This document shows positions 35,066-42,401 of a stretch of 59,190 bases of DNA, one piece after another. How positions within the stretch are numbered: the stretch's first letter is position 1; each line of letters begins with the position of its first letter. The notes below the pieces were generated by a model. It was not told the origin of the DNA. It saw only the letters and a program-made list of their open reading frames with translations, and did not search any database. This stretch comes from Anaeromicrobium sediminis (GTDB lineage: Bacteria > Bacillota > Clostridia > Peptostreptococcales > Thermotaleaceae): positions 1-59,190 of the forward strand of contig NZ_NIBG01000027.1 in NCBI RefSeq assembly GCF_002270055.1. Reading direction: 5' to 3'. The position numbers and the translations under genes are program-made.

Positions 35066-35956
35066 TTAATCTATTAAACCTTGTGATTTTAACCATTCAT
35101 TAGCTACGACCTTAGCGTCCTTTTTATTCAAGTCAACTTGAGCATTAAGGTCAGACATGGTCTTATCATCTAATTTACCTGCCAATTGTTCAAGGGCATC
35201 CTTTACTTCTGGATATTTTTCTAAAGTATCTTTTCTAATTACTGGTGTTGCATAGTAAGGTGGGAAGAAATTCTTATCATCTTCTAATACTGTTAAATTA
35301 AATGCAGCTATCCTGCCATCTGTAGCGAAGGCACTATTAACGTCAACTTGACCATCTCTAACGGCTGCATATGTAAGACCTGGATCCATACCCTTAGTAG
35401 ATTTGAAATTCATACCATATGTTTCTTTTAATCCCATATAACCATCTTTTCTCTCTAAGAACTCTTGGGTTCCTGCTATAACTAAATCTCCAGATTTAGC
35501 TGCTAAATCTGAATAAGTTTTTATTCCTAAACTTTCTGCCTTTTCAGCTTTCATAGCTAGGGCATAAGTATTGTTAAACCCAAAAGGTTTTAACACGGCA
35601 AGACCATGATCCTTATCCATTAAGTCTTTTACCGTATTATAAACTCTGTCCGTATCCGTATCTAAATCTTGTTTCAATATACTTAAAAGAGCTGTACCTG
35701 TATATTCAGCATATATGTCTAAGTCTCCCTTTTTCATGGCTGCAAATACAACTTGAGTTCCACCTAAGAAGGGCTTAGTTACTACTTTAACATCAGTTTT
35801 AGCTTCTATTATATCCCTCATTAAATAAACTAAAATTTCTTGTTCCGTATAGTTTTTACCACCTATAACTACAGTTTTTTCTTCTTTTGTAGTTCCGCAT
35901 GCAGCAAATACAGAAAGTACTAAAATTAAAACTAAAAATAAACTTAACTTTTTCAT
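35066..35956 (-). CDS. opuCC: Glycine betaine/choline/carnitine-type substrate-binding lipoprotein
   Basis: 296 aa. Lipobox VFAAC with Cys20. OpuAC-type (SBP family 8) sequence: VVIGGKNYTEQEILVYLMRD, LGGTQVVFAAMKKGDLDIYA followed by EYTGTALLS, GVMDPG-like KGMDPGLTYAAV, and GQVDVNSAFATDGRI, all standard in OpuCC/OsmX. It binds a quaternary-amine osmolyte outside the membrane. Third gene of the operon (12-nt gap). Confidence 0.92.
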   Translation of the reverse strand: MKKLSLFLVLILVLSVFAACGTTKEEKTVVIGGKNYTEQEILVYLMRDIIEAKTDVKVVTKPFLGGTQVVFAAMKKGDLDIYAEYTGTALLSILKQDLDTDTDRVYNTVKDLMDKDHGLAVLKPFGFNNTYALAMKAEKAESLGIKTYSDLAAKSGDLVIAGTQEFLERKDGYMGLKETYGMNFKSTKGMDPGLTYAAVRDGQVDVNSAFATDGRIAAFNLTVLEDDKNFFPPYYATPVIRKDTLEKYPEVKDALEQLAGKLDDKTMSDLNAQVDLNKKDAKVVANEWLKSQGLID

Positions 35957-35968
35957 TAAATCACTCCT

Positions 35969-36622
35969 TTATTTTTTTAATCCCCTTGGTGTAGCATAAG
36001 ATTCTAATTTCTTAAGTAAGAAATCAAAAGTCAAAGCAAGACCTGCCGCTGGAATAGCACCAGCTAATATTAATGCAGGGTTTACTGTTTGGATACCTCT
36101 AAATAGTAAATCTCCTAATCCACCAGCACCAATAAGGGCTGCAATAGTACCAACACCTATTATTAATACGGTGGATGTTCTAATACCTGCCATTATTATG
36201 GATAAAGCAAGAGGAAGCTCTACCATAAATAATACTTGCTTGGAAGTCATACCCATACCTACTCCTGCTTCAATAGATGCTGGGTTTACCTCTACTATAC
36301 CTGTATATGTATTTCTTAAAATTGGGGCTAGTCCATATATGGTTAAAGCCACAATTGCAGGAACTTTTCCAATACCTAAGAAGGGTATCATAAAACCTAG
36401 GATTGCTAAACTTGGAATTGTCTGAAAAACAGATGCAAAGCCTATAACTAAATCTGAAATATTTCTTCGGCGGGTCAATAGTATACCCACTGGAACTGCA
36501 ATAGATACAGAGAGAAATAGGGCAATTAAAGTTATTTGTAAATGTTGACCTAGGGCCAATAATATATCTGAAGAACGATTTTGAAACACATTAATTACTT
36601 CTATAAAAAGATTATTATTCAT
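35969..36622 (-). CDS. opuCB: Osmolyte ABC transporter permease
   Basis: 217 aa, about six helices; the EAA-type loop motif is PASIEAGVGMGMTSKQVLFM. Other segments: LQITLIALFLSVSIAVPVGI, QTIPSLAILGFM and GAGGLGDLLFRGI. Start at ATG 36622 preceded by AAAGGAG; the TTG three codons upstream overlaps the site. There is one permease gene, whereas some OpuC systems have two (opuCB and opuCD); no second copy is present in this operon. Confidence 0.9.
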   Translation of the reverse strand: MNNNLFIEVINVFQNRSSDILLALGQHLQITLIALFLSVSIAVPVGILLTRRRNISDLVIGFASVFQTIPSLAILGFMIPFLGIGKVPAIVALTIYGLAPILRNTYTGIVEVNPASIEAGVGMGMTSKQVLFMVELPLALSIIMAGIRTSTVLIIGVGTIAALIGAGGLGDLLFRGIQTVNPALILAGAIPAAGLALTFDFLLKKLESYATPRGLKK

Positions 36623-36642
36623 GAAACTCAACTCCTTTATAA

Positions 36643-37752
36643 TTAATATCTACTAGCTAATATTTCTACTAAGCTAGAGTGAGTTATAACTCCCGTTAGA
36701 GCCTTTTCATTATTCAATACGGGAACGTATTTTATATCTGTATTTAAAAATAAATCTATGGCTTCTTCTAGGGAGTCAGCTTCTTTTATAAAAGGAATAT
36801 CTGTTTTCATTACATCCTTTACCTTTAAATCTTCATTTGAAAAGTTTCTCTGAATATTCCAAACTCCTACAGAACCTAAGAATTTATTCTTTTTATCCAC
36901 TACTGCTAAGCTTGTAACCTTATGGTTTCTCATAAGTTTTAAAGCTTCTGCCAAACCACGGTCAGGTTTTGTAGTTACAGCTTCTATCATAACTTCAGTA
37001 ATTGGAGGAAGAGCCTTTTTACTATTTAACCTTTCCTCCCCAATAAATTCGCTTACAAATTCATTGGCAGGATGTCTTAAAATTTTTTCGGGAGTATCTA
37101 ATTGAATGATTTGTCCATCCTTCATTAGGCAAATTCTATCTGCAATTTCTAATGCCTCGTCCATATCATGAGTAACAAATACAATGGTCTTTTTTATTTC
37201 CTGTTGAAGTCTAACTAATTCCTTTTGAAGTTGTTCACGACTTATAGGATCAAGGGCACTAAAGGGCTCATCCATAAGGATTACTGGTGGATCTGCTGCT
37301 AGAGCTCTTATTACTCCAACCCTCTGTTGTTGACCTCCGCTTAGTTCTGCTGGATATCTGCTCTTGTATATTTTAGGATCTAAGCCTACCATATCCAGGA
37401 GTTCATCCACTCTTTTCATATATTTTTCCTTATCCATTTTTTTTAGTTTGGGCACTAAAGCCACATTTTCAGCTATGGTCATGTGAGGTAATAATCCTAT
37501 TTGTTGTATAACATAACCTATGTTTCTACGGAGTTCTACTGGATTTACTTTACTTATTTCCTTATTATCCATATAGATTTTTCCTTTGGTATGATCAATA
37601 AGTCTATTAATCATCTTCATAGTAGTAGTTTTCCCACAGCCACTAGGGCCGATTAAAACCAATAGTTCTCCTTCTTTTACGTGCAGGTTTATATTGTCTA
37701 AGGCTTTAAAGCCATCTTCATATATTTTAGTCACGTTCTCAAATCTTATCAC
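36643..37752 (-). CDS. opuCA: Osmolyte ABC transporter ATPase with CBS domains
   Basis: 369 aa. Walker A GPSGCGKTT, signature LSGGQQQRVGVIRAL, Walker B VILMDEPFSALDP, switch VTHDMDEAL. The C-terminal ~115 residues form two CBS domains (LMRNHKVTSLAVVDKKNKFL; TDIKYVPVLNNEKALTG), which in OpuA-type systems sense ionic strength or c-di-AMP. GTG start after AAGGAGGGG. First gene of the operon; promoter at 37777-37805. Confidence 0.93.
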   Translation of the reverse strand: MIRFENVTKIYEDGFKALDNINLHVKEGELLVLIGPSGCGKTTTMKMINRLIDHTKGKIYMDNKEISKVNPVELRRNIGYVIQQIGLLPHMTIAENVALVPKLKKMDKEKYMKRVDELLDMVGLDPKIYKSRYPAELSGGQQQRVGVIRALAADPPVILMDEPFSALDPISREQLQKELVRLQQEIKKTIVFVTHDMDEALEIADRICLMKDGQIIQLDTPEKILRHPANEFVSEFIGEERLNSKKALPPITEVMIEAVTTKPDRGLAEALKLMRNHKVTSLAVVDKKNKFLGSVGVWNIQRNFSNEDLKVKDVMKTDIPFIKEADSLEEAIDLFLNTDIKYVPVLNNEKALTGVITHSSLVEILASRY

Positions 37753-37776
37753 AAAACCCCTCCTTTATAATGTTTC

Positions 37777-37805
37777 TATATAAAAAGTCTTCGTTGGAAG
37801 AACAA
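37777..37805 (-). promoter_or_regulatory. Promoter of the opuC operon
   Basis: On the minus strand: TTGTTC (37805-37800), 17-bp spacer, TATATA (37782-37777), 24 bp upstream of the GTG start. Confidence 0.5.
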
Positions 37806-38231
37806 TAAAATAAATTTGTGGAAAAAATAATTTCTTAAAATTATGAAAACTATTTTGGGGTATAAAAAACTATCCCTTCATCCTAAAGAGTTAAAAAGAT
37901 TATATTCTATTTTTTTGCATAGAAAAAATACAAAAATTATATAAGATGTATGATTTTTATGTTCTATAAGAACCTGTCCATCTTATAGGTTTGCATAAAA
38001 TAAGCTAAATATACTTTAATGTTATAAAAATCTGTATATAAATATATCCAAGGTAAAATACAAAATCATTATTAGATATGTTTAAAGAAAAGTTGTACAT
38101 TGGATAATCTTAGAAAGATAAGAAATTTTTACTTAATATTTATATTCTATCATAAGAATGGGATTAGAAAAAGAGGAATGAGTGTATATAAAAGAATATT
38201 AACTATAGAAAATTTCACATAAAAACGTATC
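37806..38231. other. Gene-free AT-rich region
   Basis: No ORF with a plausible ribosome binding site on either strand. One local hairpin is visible at ~37961-37992 (CTATAAG ... CTTATAG overlapping AACCT ... AGGTT), with mutually exclusive pairings. Otherwise nothing recognised. Confidence 0.5.
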
Positions 38232-38261
38232 TTTACAAAATGTAACAAATTTTGATAAAAT
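38232..38261 (+). promoter_or_regulatory. Promoter of the 36-aa ORF
   Basis: TTTACA (38232-38237), 18-bp spacer, TAAAAT (38256-38261), followed within 15 nt by the ribosome binding site GAGGAGGAGG. Confidence 0.5.
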
Positions 38262-38286
38262 ACTTTATGCACGAGGAGGAGGAAAT

Positions 38287-38397
38287 ATGGCTTTTATTAT
38301 AGATTATATAAAGAGTTTATTTTTATCAAAGAATGAAAAGGAATTATCTGAATATTTATTAGTATCTAATATAATACAAACATCCATTAAAAGATAG
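38287..38397 (+). CDS. 36-aa small protein, unknown
   Basis: ATG preceded by an exceptionally strong GAGGAGGAGG. Product MAFIIDYIKSLFLSKNEK then ELSEYLLVSNIIQTSIKR: an amphipathic, partly hydrophobic peptide with no recognised family. It has its own promoter and its own terminator, which overlaps the stop codon, so it looks like an independent small-protein gene rather than chance. Could be a membrane-associated regulatory peptide or toxin-like peptide; nothing decides this. Confidence 0.65.
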   Translation: MAFIIDYIKSLFLSKNEKELSEYLLVSNIIQTSIKR

Positions 38398-38425
38398 AAC
38401 AGGAGAAATCCTGTTCTATTTTTTT
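38395..38425 (+). terminator. Intrinsic terminator of the 36-aa ORF
   Basis: TAGAACAGGA / TCCTGTTCTA with a GAAA tetraloop, then seven T. Confidence 0.9.
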
Positions 38426-38684
38426 GCAAGAGCATCATTATTAAATATAGCATGAATATAAGTAAAAATCTATTTTTAGGAGTATATGACTAAATTTAAT
38501 TTAAGTTATATAAAAAATTATAAAAGTATATAAAGGATATATTAAATAGTACATAAGTAAAAATGGGACTTGTACAAAATTCTGTAAAAATTTACAATGA
38601 AATAAGAGATTATAGATATAACTTATTGAGCATAGTTCTAAAGTATTAAATATTGCATGTGTAGAATGTAACGAGGAGATTGAA

Positions 38685-39371
38685 ATGGCAAATAATCCCA
38701 ACATATTTTATAGAGACAAAAAATGTATAAAATGTCATAGAAAATTTAAGACACCCCAGGTAAAAAGTAATGCAGTTAGGATAGACAAGAGGGATACGGA
38801 CAACTGTCCTTACTATAAGTTGGACAATCCTTTGTTGTATGAGTTTTATATATGCCCTCATTGTCATATGGTTTTTACAGATCACTTTGAAGAAATAACT
38901 AAGCAAAAGGATAAAGATATTTTAGATAGGTTATTTTTTAAGATGAGAAATGTAGAAAATCTATTTGAAGAAAGAAATATAGATGACGGGTTAAGACTGG
39001 CAAAACTAGCCCTTGTTGCTGGTGAGTCTTTAAAGGAAACTAGTATTAAATTAGCCCCCATATGTCTAAGAATAGCTTGGTTTAATAGATATAAAGAGGA
39101 TGTAGGGGAAGAAAGCAGGTTTTTGTCTAATGCCTATGCCCATTTTGAAAAGGCCTATAATAATTCAGACTTAAAAATAAAGGATAAATCAGTACCAGAG
39201 GATTTTGTAGTATATACTTTAGCTGAATTAAGCTATAGAATTGGCGTATATATAAACACTAAATCCTGGTTCAATCAATTGTTCAAATTTCCAAATAGAA
39301 GTAGATATGTAATGAAGGGCAGAGACAGGTGGTCAGATATAAGGCAGGAAATTACAAAGGTTAGTAAGTAA
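38685..39371 (+). CDS. DUF2225 zinc-ribbon protein
   Basis: 228 aa. Two cysteine knuckles (KKCIKCHRKFKTPQ and YICPHCHMVF) make an N-terminal zinc ribbon; the helical remainder (~75-228) looks TPR-like (LRLAKLALVAGESLKETS; NAYAHFEKAYNN). This is the layout of DUF2225, common in Clostridia and Bacilli and functionally uncharacterised. ATG preceded by CGAGGAGATTG. Followed closely by yjjI, but with a separate ribosome binding site. Confidence 0.85.
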   Translation: MANNPNIFYRDKKCIKCHRKFKTPQVKSNAVRIDKRDTDNCPYYKLDNPLLYEFYICPHCHMVFTDHFEEITKQKDKDILDRLFFKMRNVENLFEERNIDDGLRLAKLALVAGESLKETSIKLAPICLRIAWFNRYKEDVGEESRFLSNAYAHFEKAYNNSDLKIKDKSVPEDFVVYTLAELSYRIGVYINTKSWFNQLFKFPNRSRYVMKGRDRWSDIRQEITKVSK

Positions 39372-39422
39372 AATTAGGTGTATAATATAAGTATACACTT
39401 TTTTTATGCGGGGGTTTTTAAT

Positions 39423-40919
39423 ATGTGCTTAGATATTGTAAAAGATAAAGTATTAACCTATGAACAAAAAGTATTAGGTTTAGCAAGATGTGCAGAAAAT
39501 TCATTAAATATTTTAAATATCAGTGACGAAGTGAAAAAATATAGAGAAGAAAATATAATCTGTGACTTGTATGAAGGAAATGCCCCTTATAGACCTAGAT
39601 ATATAGTGGTGGATTTTGAAAAGTTTATGAAAGAGGGTAGCGAGTTTTTAAGATTGAATCCTCCTAAGGATATTTGGGAGGCAGTAAACAACTTACTTAT
39701 TTTTTATAAGCATATACCATCAATTACTTCTTTTCCCGTATATATAGGGAATATAGATTATTTACTAGAACCCTTTATAAAGGACGAAGAGGAAGCCTAT
39801 AGAGCTATTAAAATGTTTTTAAATCATATAGATAGAACTATTACAGATTCCTTTTGTCATGCTAATATAGGTCCAAAAGATACGAAGGCGGCAAGACTTA
39901 TTCTAAAGGCAGAAAGGGAACTTGAAAACAGTGTTCCCAACATAACTTTAAAATATGGAGAGGATACACCAGATGAACTTGCCCTAGAAAGTATAAAAAC
40001 TGCCATGGTGGTGGCAAAACCTAGTTTGGCTAATGATGAAATGTTTAGAAAAGATTTAGGAAACTATGGTATAGCCAGTTGTTATAATGGTCTAAAGATA
40101 GGTGGAGGAGCCTATACCTTAGTAAGGTTAAATTTAGGCAGATTAGTAAATAAAGCAGAAAGCATGGACCAATTTTTTAGCTATCTATTACCACATGTGG
40201 TAGAAAATATGGTTTCTTATATAGACGAGAGAATTAGATTTTTAGTTGAAGAAAGTAATTTCTTTGAAAGCAGCTTTTTAGTAAGGGAAGGGTTCATAGA
40301 TAGGGATCTTTTCACAGGCATGTTTGGAATGGTAGGATTAGCTGAATGTGTCAATGGATTATTTAAAATAGAAAAAATAGAGAGTAGATTTGGCCACTCT
40401 AAAGAAGCAGATGATTTAGGGGTTAAAATAGTAGAAACTATGGAAAACCTATTAGATAAATATAGTAATCCCTATTGTAAATGTACAGGTGGTAAACATT
40501 TATTACATGCTCAAGTTGGAATAGATTCAGATGTGGGCATATCACCAGGTTGTAGAATACCTATAGGCGAAGAACCTGAACTGTATAATCATTTAATTCA
40601 ATCGGCTAAATTTCATAAGTATTTTCCATCGGGTATAGGTGATATTTTCCCCCTTGAATATACGGTAAATGAAAATCTGAAATCTGTATTAGATATTATA
40701 AAGGGATCATTTAGAAGTGGTATGAGATATATATCAATCCATTCTAGTGATTGTGATGTTATAAGAATAACTGGTTATTTAGTTAAAAAGTCAGAAATAG
40801 AAAAATTATCTAGGGGAGAACAAGTCCTAAAAGATACGGTAGTTTTAGGAAAGGGTGCAGTGAATAACCATGGCATATTAAATAGAAGGGTAAGAAGCAA
40901 TGAAAGCCTTAGTAAATAA
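39423..40919 (+). CDS. yjjI: YjjI-family glycyl radical enzyme
   Basis: 498 aa (E. coli YjjI is of about this size). Active-site cysteine in GIASCYNGLKIGGGA (Cys220); the candidate glycyl-radical loop is VIRITGYLVKK (Gly451) near the C-terminus. Other family stretches: FCHANIGPKDTKAARLIL, KCTGGKHLLHAQVGIDS and YFPSGIGDIFPLEYTV. The reaction of this family is not established. The radical is installed by the activase encoded next (20-nt overlap). Oxygen-sensitive by nature, fitting an anaerobe. The frame extends upstream to 39378, but ATG 39423 follows GGGGG and gives the family start. Confidence 0.9.
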   Translation: MCLDIVKDKVLTYEQKVLGLARCAENSLNILNISDEVKKYREENIICDLYEGNAPYRPRYIVVDFEKFMKEGSEFLRLNPPKDIWEAVNNLLIFYKHIPSITSFPVYIGNIDYLLEPFIKDEEEAYRAIKMFLNHIDRTITDSFCHANIGPKDTKAARLILKAERELENSVPNITLKYGEDTPDELALESIKTAMVVAKPSLANDEMFRKDLGNYGIASCYNGLKIGGGAYTLVRLNLGRLVNKAESMDQFFSYLLPHVVENMVSYIDERIRFLVEESNFFESSFLVREGFIDRDLFTGMFGMVGLAECVNGLFKIEKIESRFGHSKEADDLGVKIVETMENLLDKYSNPYCKCTGGKHLLHAQVGIDSDVGISPGCRIPIGEEPELYNHLIQSAKFHKYFPSGIGDIFPLEYTVNENLKSVLDIIKGSFRSGMRYISIHSSDCDVIRITGYLVKKSEIEKLSRGEQVLKDTVVLGKGAVNNHGILNRRVRSNESLSK

Positions 40920-41733
40920 AATTATTCCCTTTAGTTTTGTAGATGGAGAAGGAAATAGATTTTCTATCTTTTTGCAAGGGTGTAATTTTGACTGTTCATA
41001 CTGTCACAATCCAGAAACTATAAATCTATGTATAAGCTGTAGTTCTTGCGTAGATAAATGTCCAGTAGGGGCTTTGAAAAAAGATCAAAAAGTATTTTAT
41101 GATAAAGATAAATGTATAAATTGTGATGAGTGCATTAAAGTATGTGCCCATGGAAGCACTCCTAAGGCCTCAAAATTGAGCGTGGATGAGATTGTAGAGC
41201 AAATACAAGTAGTTGGTCCATTTTTGTCTGGAATCACCATATCAGGAGGAGAGTGCACTTTACAAAGGGACTTTATAATAGAGTTGGCTAAAAAGGTGAA
41301 ACCTATGGGTCTTACTGTGTTTGTGGATACTAATGGTTATCTGCCAATTTGGAAGGATAGAGAATTGTTAGATAATATAGATAAGGTTATGCTGGATGTT
41401 AAGTCTTTTAATGGTGAAGAACATGTTGCATTAACTAAAAAGGCGAATGACTCCGTATTAGAAAATTTAAAGATTCTTTTAGAGAAGAAAAAAATATATG
41501 AAGTTAGAACCGTAATAGTACCGAAATTATTAGATAATGAAAATAATGTGAAAAATATTAGCAAGATAATAAGCAATATAGATGAAAATGTAAGATATAA
41601 GCTAATAAAATATAGACCATTAGGTGTGAGAATAGATAAATTAAAAGGATCTACTCCTGAAGATGAATATATGAAAAAGTTAATGGATATGGCCAGGGTA
41701 AATGGTTGTAAGAATGTAATAAGCTCCCTATAA
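40900..41733 (+). CDS. yjjW: YjjW-family glycyl-radical-enzyme activase (radical SAM)
   Basis: 277 aa. Radical SAM motif GCNFDCSYCHNPE (Cys28, Cys32, Cys35). An inserted ferredoxin-like pair of clusters follows (CISCSSCVDKCPVGAL; CINCDECIKVCAHGS). SAM-binding GGE is in TISGGECTLQ. It uses reductive cleavage of SAM to abstract the glycine hydrogen of its partner, YjjI. Translationally coupled: the ATG lies 20 nt inside yjjI. Downstream is a palindromic repeat element acting as a probable terminator. Confidence 0.93.
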   Translation: MKALVNKIIPFSFVDGEGNRFSIFLQGCNFDCSYCHNPETINLCISCSSCVDKCPVGALKKDQKVFYDKDKCINCDECIKVCAHGSTPKASKLSVDEIVEQIQVVGPFLSGITISGGECTLQRDFIIELAKKVKPMGLTVFVDTNGYLPIWKDRELLDNIDKVMLDVKSFNGEEHVALTKKANDSVLENLKILLEKKKIYEVRTVIVPKLLDNENNVKNISKIISNIDENVRYKLIKYRPLGVRIDKLKGSTPEDEYMKKLMDMARVNGCKNVISSL

Positions 41734-41913
41734 GGGAGCTTTAGACTGTTGACAAACTCGAATTTCTTCGTTGTTGCTTCAACCAAGAACCCTTACGTAT
41801 GTCTATATACGCTGCGGTCTCTCGGTTTCAGCACGCCTCGAACTTCAAATTTGTCAAAAGGCTATCATCTTGTAGACTTTGTCTACAATCTGAAGCTCCC
41901 TATAAGGGAGCTT
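41721..41913. repeat. 193-bp inverted-repeat element between yjjW and the glutaredoxin gene
   Basis: The palindrome AGCTCCCTATAAGGGAGCT occurs at 41722-41740 and again at 41894-41912. Inside it, TTAGACTGTTGACAAA (41741-41756) and TTTGTCTACAATCTGA (41878-41893) are imperfect terminal inverted repeats (13 of 16). Internal pairings: TTGACAAA (41749-41756) with TTTGTCAA (41850-41857), TTGTAGAC-TTT-GTCTACAA (41870-41888), and CGTAT/ATACG. No credible ORF. It can be read as a small MITE-like element with a duplicated target or as a compound bidirectional terminator. Confidence 0.7.
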
Positions 41914-41924
41914 GTTTTATGGAA

Positions 41925-42263
41925 TTATGTAGTTGTTTCAAATTTGTTTTCACACTTTGGACAAGTTACAGCAATTTTACCCTTATCCTTTGGGATTCTA
42001 AGTTTAGTTTCACAATTAGAACAAGGTGTTACTGTGTAATCCAGTAGAGATTCTATTTTATCCATGTCAAGTCCAACTACTACCTCATCATCAATTATGA
42101 AAGCTGGAACTCCCATTACTTTTCTTTTCATTAATTCCCGTCTAGCGTCCATATCCTTGCTAATATCTCTTTCAGTAAAATTAATGCCCCTCTCCAAGAG
42201 ACTTTCCTTTGCAGGCTTGCAAAGAGGTCAGCTTGGGCTAGTAAACATAAATACTTCTTTCAT
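41925..42263 (-). CDS. Glutaredoxin-like selenoprotein with in-frame UGA (U-P-L-C motif) and zinc-ribbon tail
   Basis: From ATG 42263 (GGAGGGG 6 nt upstream) the product reads MKEVFMFTSPS-U-PLCKPAKES and continues in the same frame as LLERGINFTERDISKDM. Codon 12 is TGA (42230-42228); reading it as selenocysteine gives a 112-aa protein whose N-terminus has the thioredoxin-fold strand and a UxxC redox motif in place of CxxC. MGVPAFIIDDEVVVG supplies the cis-Pro of glutaredoxins. A C-terminal knuckle pair (CSNC ... CPKC) looks like a zinc ribbon. Two hairpins follow the UGA (see separate entry). Without recoding, only a fragment lacking the active site could be translated from TTG 42197. The alternative is a nonsense mutation. 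Confidence 0.8.
42189..42227 (-). promoter_or_regulatory. Candidate bacterial SECIS hairpins after the UGA
   Basis: On the minus strand directly after UGA: CTTTGCA-AGCC-TGCAAAG (42224-42207, loop 10 nt past the UGA), then TCTCT-TGG-AGAGG (42201-42189, loop 31 nt past the UGA, G in the second loop position). From memory, bacterial SECIS loops lie ~16-37 nt after UGA with an early loop G, which the second hairpin satisfies; the first has the longer stem. Confidence 0.5.
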
Positions 42264-42337
42264 AAAAATCCCCTCCTCTAATTATACTTTACCTAAAAAA
42301 TACTATAAAAACTAGTCATTTGAATAAAAACATAAAT

Positions 42338-42367
42338 TTGACATAAACCTTTTATTTGTAATAAAAT
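42338..42367 (+). promoter_or_regulatory. Promoter of the 3D/SH3 wall protein gene
   Basis: TTGACA (42338-42343), 18-bp spacer, TAAAAT (42362-42367). Confidence 0.6.
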
Positions 42368-42401
42368 TGATGTAACTGTATTATTTAAGGAGGATATTGA
42401 C

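Noticed and set aside
37806-38231. Search for a hidden tRNA or known riboswitch in the gene-free stretch
   Set aside because: No cloverleaf, CCA end, T-loop GTTCRA box or recognisable riboswitch core found; only one small hairpin.
41749-42047. Two overlapping + strand ORFs through the inverted-repeat element and the selenoprotein gene
   Set aside because: They cross the palindromic element and antisense the glutaredoxin gene; composition is not protein-like and there is no ribosome site.
42189-42263. Reading the glutaredoxin gene as a pseudogene or as a 90-aa protein from TTG 42197
   Set aside because: The coding frame is intact upstream with an ideal ribosome site, the TGA lies precisely at the redox Cys position, and SECIS-like hairpins follow; selenocysteine explains all of it. 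A nonsense mutation cannot be fully excluded without selA/selB/selC evidence.
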